Below, piece by piece: positions 32,778 through 40,337 of a stretch of DNA of 64,000 nt; the first letter of the stretch is position 1; every line of letters begins with the position of its first letter. The position numbers were made by a program, and so were the translations under genes. The DNA is from an uncultured Eggerthellaceae bacterium. Lineage in GTDB: Bacteria; Actinomycetota; Coriobacteriia; Coriobacteriales; Eggerthellaceae. Location: contig CAUDUM010000005.1 in NCBI GenBank assembly GCA_958452575.1, positions 124,001 through 188,000 of the forward strand. The letters are read 5' to 3'. The notes beneath the pieces were generated by a model, which saw only the letters and a list, made by a program, of their open reading frames with translations, was not told the DNA's origin and did not search any database.

Positions 32778-34253
32778 TCACATCTCCCGCACGGCGCCGT
32801 CGCGCACTTCCCAAGTTCGGCCGGTGCACGCCGCCAGAAACGCATGGTCGTGGCTCACCAGCAGCAGCGCTCCGGGATACGCCGCAAGCGCTCGTTCCAA
32901 CGCCTCGGTGGAGTGGAGGTCCAGGTGGTTGGTCGGCTCGTCCATGATGATGAGCTCGGGATGGTCGAGCATGCCGAGAGCCAGCATGAGTTTGCGCAGC
33001 TCTCCGGGACTGGTGCGGTCTCCCTCCAGGATGCGGTCGGGTCGGGAGTTCAGCTGCGCAACGGTGGACAGGACCGACCCGCGTTCGGCGTCGGAGAGCG
33101 CTGCAGCGCGTGTGAGGACGGCTGCGCGTTGCCCCGCATCCAGTTCCTGAGGGATGTCGAGGACCGGGATCTCGGGGTCGATGAGCGTCCTCACATGAGC
33201 CAGCAACGTCGTCTTGCCGGCTCCGTTGGGCCCTACGATACCGATATGGTCGGTGTTGCCGATGAAGAGGCGGGGAATGGACAGCGCGCCATCGCCGCAG
33301 GGAACGTCCTCCGGCTCGATGCGCGCGAGCGTCTTTCGTCGACTGGGGCGCGCGTCGAGCCAGAGCTCGCCGTCGTAGCGCTTCTCCACCCGCGCGTTGG
33401 CGACGCGCTCCTGCGCGGCTGCGAGCCGGGCGTCCATCTGCGCCGACAGCTTGCCGCGTGCGCCGTCCTGGCCCGAGACGCGCGCGAGGTCGATCTTCCC
33501 CTTTGCCGAGCGATCTTTCGGATCCAAGTGGCGCTTGCTCATGCGTGCCTTCGCCCGTGCCGTCTCGTGCGCCCGCGCGTCCTTTTCGGCGGCGAGACGC
33601 GCCAGGTTGTCCTTTGCCGCCTTTCGCTCGCGCATCATCGTCGCGCGCTCGAGTTCCGCCTGGCTGTGCGCGGCGGTGTAGCCGCCGGGGCGCACCGTCA
33701 GACCGCCCGCTTCGAACGAGGCGCAGCGTTCGGCCAGCGCGTCGAGCAGCTCGCGATCGTGGCTCACGAGGATTCCGATCCCATTGAAACGGCGCAGCGC
33801 GCAGGTCAGCTGCTCGCGCGCCTCGTGATCGATGTGGTTGGTCGGCTCGTCCAGGACAAGCACGTCGGGGCGCTGCCGCAGCGTCGTCGCCACCTGCAGC
33901 TTCTTCTGTTCGCCGCAGGACAGTTCGTCATAGCGCCATGCCATGTCGTCCTCGATGCGGAAGATGCGGCGCAGCTCGCGCGCTTCGCGACCGTAATCAA
34001 GCGCGAAGTCGGACAGCCCGTCGGGCGGCGTGGAGGTTTCCTGCGCGCACATGAGCGCGAACAGCCCGCGGGTGACCGTGCCGGCATCGGGTTCGATCAT
34101 GCCGCAGATGATCTTGGCGAGCGTCGTCTTGCCGCAGCCGTTGTCACCCAAAAGGCCGCTCCAGCCTTGCGGGAAGGTGATCGATACGTCTTTCAGGATG
34201 GGTTCGACGGCGGAAGGATAGGTATAGGTCACGTCGGACAGGGTGATCTGCAT
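32778..34253 (-). CDS. ABC-F ATPase (two ABC domains, no membrane part)
   Basis: The 491-residue cytoplasmic protein has Walker A motifs GDNGCGKTT (near residue 40) and GPNGAGKTT (near 325), two DEPTNH Walker B motifs, a first signature LSCGEQKKL and a divergent second, TSPGELRKL. A basic helical linker rich in Arg, Lys and Ala separates the halves. ABC-F proteins bind the ribosomal E site and either regulate translation or protect it from antibiotics (Lsa/Msr/Vga types). The short length and diverged second signature resemble the resistance-type group, but that is not proven. The ATG at 34253 has AAGGAGAG upstream. It is divergent from the aldolase operon. Confidence 0.9.
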   Translation of the reverse strand: MQITLSDVTYTYPSAVEPILKDVSITFPQGWSGLLGDNGCGKTTLAKIICGMIEPDAGTVTRGLFALMCAQETSTPPDGLSDFALDYGREARELRRIFRIEDDMAWRYDELSCGEQKKLQVATTLRQRPDVLVLDEPTNHIDHEAREQLTCALRRFNGIGILVSHDRELLDALAERCASFEAGGLTVRPGGYTAAHSQAELERATMMRERKAAKDNLARLAAEKDARAHETARAKARMSKRHLDPKDRSAKGKIDLARVSGQDGARGKLSAQMDARLAAAQERVANARVEKRYDGELWLDARPSRRKTLARIEPEDVPCGDGALSIPRLFIGNTDHIGIVGPNGAGKTTLLAHVRTLIDPEIPVLDIPQELDAGQRAAVLTRAAALSDAERGSVLSTVAQLNSRPDRILEGDRTSPGELRKLMLALGMLDHPELIIMDEPTNHLDLHSTEALERALAAYPGALLLVSHDHAFLAACTGRTWEVRDGAVREM

Positions 34254-34698
34254 CAGGCATTCTCTCCTTGGTCGAGCGCATGGCACGCGCAGCGGAAAAC
34301 GCCGCCATGCTTCATGCGCGTTCGGGGAAGCGCGCTTGGGCGCAGCTTCGGGTGCGGATGATGAATGTCTAACGGATGCGCAAGATGCCTCTGATCCTCC
34401 TCATCGGCTCGATGGCGCCGCCACACGCGCTGCAGGGCCCCATGCCCCGCTCGACCGACGCGGCAAGTATACGGCATGCACGGCGCAGAGTCCATTTCGA
34501 GCATGCCGCGAAGGTCAACGGTTTCGTTTGGCGCTTCAGCGTCGCAGGATCAACCTCTGCGGATCGGCTCAGGATGCGCACCTGTTCTCCCTTGATGGGG
34601 ATATAATACGAACGATGTCGAATCGGGGCGGCGCGCAAAGCCGGCTTCCGGTTCGAGGCAGATCCCTCCGTCCAAGGAGATGCGAAAGGAGCTTCGTC
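34254..34698. other. Divergent gap between the ABC-F and aldolase genes
   Basis: The 445 bases contain no convincing gene. A TATAAT at 34602-34607 is the likely -10 for the aldolase operon, giving a leader of ~85 bases. The ABC-F gene probably has a leader here as well; ABC-F resistance genes are often attenuated, but I cannot identify a leader peptide with confidence. Confidence 0.4.
34602..34607 (+). promoter_or_regulatory. Probable -10 element of the aldolase-dhaLK operon
   Basis: TATAAT, 92 bases before the aldolase ATG. No clear -35. Confidence 0.45.
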
Positions 34699-35529
34699 AT
34701 GCTCGTTTCAACGCAGGACATGCTGCGCAAAGCGCGGAAGGAGGGCTACGCCGTTCCTTCCCCCGATTTCCTCGATTCCAATTCCGCACGAGCGTATTGC
34801 CAGGTAGCAGGCGAGTTGCACGCACCGCTCATCCTCAGCTTCGCCGAGGTGCATCTGGAGCATCTGAGCATCGAGGAGGCGGCGATGCTCGGAAAGCACT
34901 ACGCCGAGCGCTTCGATGCCCCCATCGCCCTCCATCTTGACCATGGCGTCACCTTCTCCGTCATCGAGGAGGCGATCGCGCGCGGGTTCACCTCCGTCAT
35001 GATCGATGCCTCCAAGGAGGATCTGGCGGAGAACATCCGCCGCACGCGCGCTGTCGTCGAGCTCGCTCACGCGCGCGGCGTCGCCGTCGAGGCCGAGATC
35101 GGGCACGTGGGCACCGAAGAGGAGGGCAACGACCATGCGCTCTCCGAGAACGTCTACACCGAGGTTGCCGCCGCTCAGGAGCTGGTACGTTCGACTGGCG
35201 TCGACTCGCTGGCGGTTTCCATCGGCACCAAGCACGGCGCCTACAAAGGCGAGCCCCATATCAACTTCGAGCGCCTCGCCGAGCTCAACGACGCGCTCGG
35301 CATCCCGCTGGTGCTGCATGGCGGCTCCGGTTCGGGCGACGACAACCTGGCGCGGTGCGCGCAAAGGGGCGTGGCCAAGGTCAACCTGTACACCGATTTC
35401 ATCGTGGCGGCGCGCGATGCCGTTTACGGACAGCATCCCGACAGCTGGCCCAAGATGCTGCATGCCGGCGACGAGGCCATGAAAGACGTGCTGCGACGCT
35501 ATTACCGCGTGTTGGGATGCGCGAGATAA
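34699..35529 (+). CDS. Class II (zinc) ketose-bisphosphate aldolase
   Basis: The 276-residue enzyme has the class II aldolase zinc and substrate motifs: HLDHG, EAEIGHVG, SIGTKHGAYKG, LHGGSGSG, and KVNLYTDF near the end. It splits or makes ketose-bisphosphates with dihydroxyacetone phosphate. It might be fructose-, tagatose- or another ketose-bisphosphate aldolase. The ATG at 34699 follows GAAAGGAGC. It lies 11 bases before dhaL, so it probably works in the same pathway, handling the DHAP made by the DhaK-DhaL kinase. Confidence 0.9.
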   Translation: MLVSTQDMLRKARKEGYAVPSPDFLDSNSARAYCQVAGELHAPLILSFAEVHLEHLSIEEAAMLGKHYAERFDAPIALHLDHGVTFSVIEEAIARGFTSVMIDASKEDLAENIRRTRAVVELAHARGVAVEAEIGHVGTEEEGNDHALSENVYTEVAAAQELVRSTGVDSLAVSIGTKHGAYKGEPHINFERLAELNDALGIPLVLHGGSGSGDDNLARCAQRGVAKVNLYTDFIVAARDAVYGQHPDSWPKMLHAGDEAMKDVLRRYYRVLGCAR

Positions 35530-35540
35530 GGAGGACTCCC

Positions 35541-36149
35541 ATGATGACGAAAGACGAGCTGGCGGCGCGCCTGCGCAACGCATGCGCCGAGGTCATCGCC
35601 GCGGAGGATGAGCTCACCGAGATCGACTCGCATTTCGGCGATGCCGACCACGGGCTCACCATGCGCAAGATCGGCAACGCGATCGAGGGCGCGGTCGCCG
35701 AATCCGATGGCGGCATCCAAGAGATGATCGACGATGCGGCGATGGCGGTGATGGTGCTCAACGGCGGCAGCGCCGTGCCGCTGTGGAACACGTGGCTCGA
35801 TGCGCTGCAGGAGGCGGCGCCCGAGGGCGGTGAGGCGGACGCCTCCCAGATCAAGGCGATGTTCGCGCATGCGCTCGAGGAGCTTTCGAATATGAGCGGC
35901 GCCCAGGTGGGCGACAAGACCATGATGGACGCATTCATTCCCGCCTGCGAGGCGATCGCCGCCTGCGACGGCGACGAGGCGGCGCTGTTCGAGGCGGCGG
36001 CTCGGGAGGCGCAGGCGGGCGCTGAGAACACGAAGAACTTCGCCTCCAAGTTCGGCCGCGCCAAAAGCTACGGCGACAAGACCATCGGCACGCCCGATGC
36101 CGGCGCGGTGTCGATGGCGCGGTTCTTCAAGGGTCTCGCGCAGGCGTAG
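35541..36149 (+). CDS. dhaL: Dihydroxyacetone kinase subunit DhaL-like (ADP/ATP-binding)
   Basis: The 202-residue all-helical protein has EIDSHFGDADHGLTM, the DhaL Mg-ADP binding motif with its Asp residues, and VGDKTMMDAF and SYGDKTIGTPDAGA further on. In PTS-dependent systems DhaL passes phosphate from DhaM to dihydroxyacetone held by DhaK. TAAGGAGG precedes the ATG. It comes before dhaK, reversed compared with the usual K-L-M order. Confidence 0.9.
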   Translation: MMTKDELAARLRNACAEVIAAEDELTEIDSHFGDADHGLTMRKIGNAIEGAVAESDGGIQEMIDDAAMAVMVLNGGSAVPLWNTWLDALQEAAPEGGEADASQIKAMFAHALEELSNMSGAQVGDKTMMDAFIPACEAIAACDGDEAALFEAAAREAQAGAENTKNFASKFGRAKSYGDKTIGTPDAGAVSMARFFKGLAQA

Positions 36150-36164
36150 CCTGCCGCGCGAGGG

Positions 36165-36237
36165 GATGTGAAAAGGGGATGGCCTCTTTTCACATCTCGC
36201 CGTAAGCGTGAAGAAGCGACCATCCCTTTTTCGCATC
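36165..36237. repeat. Alternative hairpins between dhaL and dhaK
   Basis: Arm 36165-36175 pairs perfectly with 36186-36196 (11 bp, 10-base loop). The longer arm 36165-36182 can instead pair with 36220-36237 (18 positions, two mismatches). The two pairings exclude one another. It sits in the 159-base gap inside the operon, so it could set dhaK expression relative to dhaL. Confidence 0.65.
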
Positions 36238-36308
36238 ACCGTCCCGTAGGTTTCGGTCCCGCGTATGCGGGCGAACATATCCGGCTCACGAGAGAAGGAG
36301 CGTACGAC

Positions 36309-37304
36309 ATGATGAAGAAGTTCATCAACAGCCAGGAGACCATCACCGAGGAGGAGCTTGCCGGCTTCGGCTTGGCCTACGGCGATATCCTCACCGTCGA
36401 CGACCACACGGTGGTCAGCCGCGCGCTCGCCGATGCCGACCGCGTGACGATCGTCACCTACGGCGGCAGCGGTCACGAACCCGCGCAAAAGGGCTTCGTG
36501 GGACCGGGCATGCTCGACATCCAGGTCGACGGCGACATCTTCGCCGCGCCCAACGGCGCCGCGGTGTTCGAGGCGATGAAGCTCGCCGACAAGGGCCATG
36601 GCGTGCTGCTTCTCACGCTCAACTACGCGGGCGATCAGCTGGCGGGCAAACAGGCCATGAAGCTGGCCAAGAAAGCCGGCATGAACGTGCGCCAGGTCGT
36701 CACCGGCGAGGAGATCCGCTACAACGACGAGTGCGAGGACAACCAGCGCGGCCTGGCGGGCTGCGTGCCGGTCTACCACATCGCCGCCGCGGCGGCGGCC
36801 GAGGGCAAGTCGCTCGACGAGGTGGCCGACATCGCGCAGCGTTACGCCGACAATATGGCGTCCATCACCGTCAAGTCCACCGACGCCACGCATCCGCAAA
36901 ACGGCATGTCGTTCGGCGATCTGGGCGAGACCGACCAGATGGAGATCGGCGCCGGTCAGCACGGCGAGGGCGGCGGCGTCCGCGTGCCGATGGCGTCGTC
37001 CAAAGAGACCGTTGCGCTCATCGCCCCCAAGCTGGTGGAGCATCTGGGTCTGGCATCCGGCGACAAGGCGTTCGTGATGATCAACGGCTGCGGTGCCACC
37101 ACGATGATGGAGCAGCTCATTCTCTACAAGGACACGGTCGAGTATCTGAATGGCCTGGGCATCGAGGTCGTCGCCAACATGGTGGGCGAGATCCTCACCG
37201 TCCAGGAGGCGGGCGGCTTCCAGATGAACATCGCCAAGTGGGATGACGAGTTCATCCGCCTGTGGAACACGCCGGCGCACACGCCCGTGTTCTTCAAGGA
37301 ATAA
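36309..37304 (+). CDS. dhaK: Dihydroxyacetone kinase subunit DhaK-like
   Basis: The 331-residue protein carries the DhaK substrate site: GGSGHEPAQKGFVG near residue 50 and His218 in GAGQHGEGG, the residue that binds dihydroxyacetone as a hemiaminal (same number as in E. coli DhaK). It phosphorylates dihydroxyacetone or a related short ketose together with DhaL. AGAAGGAG precedes ATG 36309; a second ATG follows directly. DhaM, the PTS phosphate donor, is not found in this window, so the donor is unknown. Confidence 0.93.
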   Translation: MMKKFINSQETITEEELAGFGLAYGDILTVDDHTVVSRALADADRVTIVTYGGSGHEPAQKGFVGPGMLDIQVDGDIFAAPNGAAVFEAMKLADKGHGVLLLTLNYAGDQLAGKQAMKLAKKAGMNVRQVVTGEEIRYNDECEDNQRGLAGCVPVYHIAAAAAAEGKSLDEVADIAQRYADNMASITVKSTDATHPQNGMSFGDLGETDQMEIGAGQHGEGGGVRVPMASSKETVALIAPKLVEHLGLASGDKAFVMINGCGATTMMEQLILYKDTVEYLNGLGIEVVANMVGEILTVQEAGGFQMNIAKWDDEFIRLWNTPAHTPVFFKE

Positions 37305-37324
37305 CCAATAGCCCGAACCGATCC

Positions 37325-37356
37325 GCGCATCGCGCCGTTTGACGGAGCGATGCGCG
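37325..37356 (+). terminator. Possible terminator of the aldolase-dhaLK operon
   Basis: A 10-bp perfect stem (37324-37333 with 37347-37356), loop 13, followed by only a weak T-rich stretch. Confidence 0.45.
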
Positions 37357-37468
37357 TCGTTGCGTTGCCCGGCAAGGAAGCGCAGCAGGGCATCGCGCGC
37401 GCTGGGACGCCGGCATTTCCGCCGTTTTGCCTGGCTTGCGCCTGCCAAGCATCGAGAAAGGATCCTCC

Positions 37469-37792
37469 ATGTCCGCAACCTACATGCACATCGGCATCCC
37501 CATCCTCAACAAGAAGCCCGGCATGGTCTACAACGAATGGGGCGGCTTCTGGGTCAACGAGAGCGTGGACGCCTACGACTACAAGATCGAATACCTCAAG
37601 TTCGAGGAGGGCACGCGCTTCCCCGAGATCCTGTCCAAGCAGCCGCACGTCGCCTATGCGGTCGACGACATCGAGCACTACATCGCCGATGCCGACCGCG
37701 TGATCTTCGGCCCGGAGAGCCTGGGCGACAACGTGCGCTTGGCGTTCGTCATCAAAGACGACGCTATCATCGAGCTTTACGAGGAGAAGTAG
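37469..37792 (+). CDS. VOC/glyoxalase-like small protein
   Basis: The 107-residue protein starts MSATYMHIGIPI and has PHVAYAVDDIEHYI and a final IIELYEEK, which look like the paired beta-alpha-beta units of the vicinal-oxygen-chelate fold, including a His and Glu near the usual metal positions. Function unknown. AGAAAGGA precedes the ATG at 37469. Confidence 0.7.
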   Translation: MSATYMHIGIPILNKKPGMVYNEWGGFWVNESVDAYDYKIEYLKFEEGTRFPEILSKQPHVAYAVDDIEHYIADADRVIFGPESLGDNVRLAFVIKDDAIIELYEEK

Positions 37793-37828
37793 GACGAGGT
37801 TGTCGGGGCTTCAAGGTTAGTCCTTCGA

Positions 37829-37893
37829 GCAAATCTTCGGGGGTTTTGACAACTATTCGGTCCGAATAGTTGTCGTTTCCCTCGAAGATTTGC
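37829..37893. repeat. 65-bp palindromic element, left copy
   Basis: Outer stem 37829-37839/37883-37893 (11 bp) and inner stem 37848-37860/37862-37874 (13 positions around a single central T). It matches a second 65-base palindrome at 39206-39270 at about 45-47 of 65 positions, depending on orientation. The pair flanks the AbiEi-like gene. Confidence 0.8.
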
Positions 37894-37970
37894 ATTAAGG
37901 GACGTCAACGGCGTGCTGCTAAAAGCGACAGGGGCTCGAAGGGAGGGTGCCGAGCCGCTCGCTTTTCCGG

Positions 37971-39011
37971 TTAGAATTCCGAGACGGAAAATGTCAGGGC
38001 AGATGGCTTGCGGTTTGAAGCGATGCGGCGAAAGTCGTCCTCCATCCGACGGCTGTATGGGATCCCGAAGCGTTTGAGCAAGCGACAGAACCCCTCTCGC
38101 TCCATTACGTCTTTGTACGAAAAGCGAACCACGGGCATTCCGTAGAACGTGAGGAGGGATTCTCGTTTCCGCTCGTCCTCCAGCACCCGCAGCGCCGATT
38201 TGCCGTTCCCCATGACAGGGTCTTCGTATTTCGCGGAGCCGTCGAACTCGCCGATCACGCGGGATCCGTCTATCCTCATCCAAAGAAAATCAACGCGGAA
38301 CGACCTTCCTCTCTCGAGAGGGTGGGCGAGCACTGTTTGAAGTTCGGGCAAGGCGAATCCCGATTCGATCATCGTGGCACGCGCCAGCGATTCTCCGACG
38401 CTTTCACTTCGAGGATCGGCGTAGAGCATCGCCCTGATGGCGTGGCTTGTTCCTTGAAGATGACGTCCGCTCGATCGGAAATAGGAGATAAGGGCTGCCC
38501 TTCCCAGCGGCCCGGATCTTAAAGCGCTGTCGCCGATGGCGACCGCCATCCTGAAATCCGAGCTTCTCATGCAATCGAGGACCGTGCGGGCGAACGACGT
38601 CACGCGGACGCCTCTGAGATGCACCGGCTCATCTCCCTCCACGACATGCCTGCGCACTTGCTTCGTCGAGCCTATGCGTTGCGAGGAGGTCGTCGTTACG
38701 TGCATGGTCCCAAGATCGTCGAGCGATATCGGGAGACCGTGTATCGCGGCTGCGGAATTGAAGCAAAATGTCCACTCGGGATGGATTTGCTGGACTGCCT
38801 GGAGCGTACGAATGGTCTTATCTCGTTTCGAGAGTCCCTCCCAGTGCCCTTTGCGTGCGTAAACGCCCGGAGCAGGTTTGACGAGCTCGTGCTTTGCTAC
38901 ACGGTGCCGTGCGCTGCGCTGCAACGACGGGTCGCGCACGACGAGGAATCCGCCGTGCCGCTCGGAGCGGCAAAGCAGCGCTTCCAGGCGGCTGTTGGGT
39001 GCTCTGCCCAT
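37971..39011 (-). CDS. AbiEi-like winged-helix protein with C-terminal PD-(D/E)XK-like domain
   Basis: The 346-residue protein resembles actinobacterial proteins annotated as type IV toxin-antitoxin AbiEi-family: an N-terminal winged-helix-like segment with RHELVKPAPGVYAR-type sequence (here HELVKPAPGVYARKG), then AAAIHGLPI and VTSFARTVLDC. The C-terminus has VDFLWMRIDGSRVIGEFDG followed by SAKY, matching the D...ExD..K pattern of a small nuclease fold (DUF559/Vsr-like). No AbiEii toxin gene is adjacent. GAGAGGA precedes the ATG. It is a lone gene between two related 65-bp palindromes. It could act as a stand-alone nuclease or regulator; neither is shown. Confidence 0.75.
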   Translation of the reverse strand: MGRAPNSRLEALLCRSERHGGFLVVRDPSLQRSARHRVAKHELVKPAPGVYARKGHWEGLSKRDKTIRTLQAVQQIHPEWTFCFNSAAAIHGLPISLDDLGTMHVTTTSSQRIGSTKQVRRHVVEGDEPVHLRGVRVTSFARTVLDCMRSSDFRMAVAIGDSALRSGPLGRAALISYFRSSGRHLQGTSHAIRAMLYADPRSESVGESLARATMIESGFALPELQTVLAHPLERGRSFRVDFLWMRIDGSRVIGEFDGSAKYEDPVMGNGKSALRVLEDERKRESLLTFYGMPVVRFSYKDVMEREGFCRLLKRFGIPYSRRMEDDFRRIASNRKPSALTFSVSEF

Positions 39012-39476
39012 ATGCGTCCTCTCGCTAATGGCGCGTTTGCGAGGGAGGCTATTGTCTCACGACCTATGTCGACGCGAGAAAAGCGTAAGGAAGCGGTGAA
39101 CTGGCGAGCGCAGCTCCAACCTCGCCCGCTGCAAGCATTCGGCGTTGCAAGCCGCTCCGTCCGTCTTGCTGGAAAGGCAAGCGGAAGGAATGTGCTGGCA
39201 TCGTGTCAAATCCTCGAAGGAAATGACAACTATACGCACTGTTTTGTTGTCATTCTTCTCGAGGATTTGAAAATAGACCGCAGCTGGCTTTCTTCTTATC
39301 TCTTACGCGATCGAGCGCCCCGGAAATAGCGGAATCGTCGGCATCGCCGGACTTTAAGACCATCTTTACACCGTGGCTCCTATACTCGCCTTGTTGCGAG
39401 GGAAAGTATCGTCCTGTCGTCGTGGGCGGGGACGGTACCGGTTCGGTTGCGACGTTCGGCCGGAAGGGGAGGCGTC
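39012..39476. other. Gap between the AbiEi-like gene and the trk operon
   Basis: The 465 bases hold the second palindrome (39206-39270), an A/T-richer stretch after it, and a TATACT at 39381-39386 that could be the trk -10. Between 39012 and 39205 I see no gene with a good start; it may be remnant sequence. Confidence 0.4.
39206..39270. repeat. 65-bp palindromic element, right copy
   Basis: Outer stem CAAATCCTCGA/TCGAGGATTTG (11 bp) and inner AATGACAAC/GTTGTCATT (9 bp). Same length and shared blocks (CAAATC, TCGA, GACAACTAT, GTTGTC, GATTTG) as 37829-37893. Confidence 0.8.
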
Positions 39477-39896
39477 ATGGCGCTGGTCAAGCTCAAACGC
39501 GCGCTGGTGGTGGGATGCGGGGAGTTCGGCCTCGTCGTCTCCGACAAGCTGTCTTCCGCCGGTTGGTCGGTCATCGTGATCGATCGGGATCCTTCCGCGT
39601 TCGCGGGCCTTTCGGCACGGTTCGGGGGCGAGTCCGTGGTTTCCGATGGTGCCGATGTGGCGGTGCTGGAGGAATGCGATATAGCGAAGACGTCTCTGCT
39701 CGTCGCTTGCACCGAGCGCGATTCCGTGAACTACTTCATAAGCCGCGTCGCCAGCGAGGTCTACGGCGTGGAGCGCGTTTTCGCGCGCATCGAGGACGAG
39801 GATCTCATCGGGATGTTGGACGACAGCCCCATCGAGCCCATCTGCCCCCATGCCCTCTGCCTCGGCGAGTTCTGCCGCCTGTCCCGGATAGCGTGA
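39477..39896 (+). CDS. Trk potassium-uptake regulator, RCK protein 1
   Basis: The 139-residue protein is a single RCK_N (TrkA_N) domain: VVGCGEFGLVVSDKL gives an intact GxGxxG nucleotide loop, and VIVIDRD ends the second strand with the ribose-binding Asp. It should bind NAD(H) or ATP/ADP and gate TrkH. It lacks the RCK_C domain. GGGGAGG lies 4 bases before the ATG. It is followed after 9 bases by a second RCK gene, then trkH. Confidence 0.88.
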   Translation: MALVKLKRALVVGCGEFGLVVSDKLSSAGWSVIVIDRDPSAFAGLSARFGGESVVSDGADVAVLEECDIAKTSLLVACTERDSVNYFISRVASEVYGVERVFARIEDEDLIGMLDDSPIEPICPHALCLGEFCRLSRIA

Positions 39897-39905
39897 GGAG
39901 GGGTC

Positions 39906-40337
39906 ATGCGCGTTGCGATCGCAGGCGGGCGGTCCCGCACCGATTTTCTTGTCGAATCGCTTGTCGTCGACGGCAACGAGGTGGTCGTGATCAACGGCGA
40001 CCGCACGTGGTGTGAGCACATGTCCGCGCGCCACGGCGTGCCGGTGGTGTGCGGCGACGCGACGAAGCGCTATGTGCTCGATGATGCCGATATCGAAGGA
40101 TTCGACCTGGTCATCGCTTTGTCGGACAGCGATGCGGACAACCTTGTCATCTGCCAGATGGCGCAGCGGTACTTCGATATCGAACGCCAGGTGTGCACCG
40201 TCAGCGATCCGCGCAACGTCGTCGTCTTCAAGAAGCTGGGCGTATCGTCGGTGATCAGCGCGACGTATACGGTTGCGCGGCTGATCGAGGAGGCGTCGTT
40301 CGGGGTGATGGGCAATGACGCGCACGGCAACGCCTAA
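39906..40337 (+). CDS. Trk potassium-uptake regulator, RCK protein 2
   Basis: The 143-residue RCK_N-type domain has a diverged nucleotide loop (AGGRSRTDF instead of GxGxxG) and Asn-Gly-Asp where protein 1 has Ile-Asp. CGDATKRYVLDDADI and ALSDSDADNLVICQMA are typical of TrkA. Together with protein 1 it likely forms the cytoplasmic ring under TrkH, with one intact and one degenerate site. GAGGAGG precedes the ATG. It overlaps trkH by 23 bases. Confidence 0.87.
   Translation: MRVAIAGGRSRTDFLVESLVVDGNEVVVINGDRTWCEHMSARHGVPVVCGDATKRYVLDDADIEGFDLVIALSDSDADNLVICQMAQRYFDIERQVCTVSDPRNVVVFKKLGVSSVISATYTVARLIEEASFGVMGNDAHGNA

Noticed and set aside
37971..39011. A full type IV AbiE toxin-antitoxin pair
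   Set aside because: Only the AbiEi-like protein is present; no AbiEii nucleotidyltransferase gene is adjacent on either side.
37971..39011. Strong compositional evidence of recent transfer for the AbiEi-like gene
   Set aside because: Two 60-base samples gave about 57-62% GC against about 63% for a neighbouring sample, too small a difference to count as evidence.
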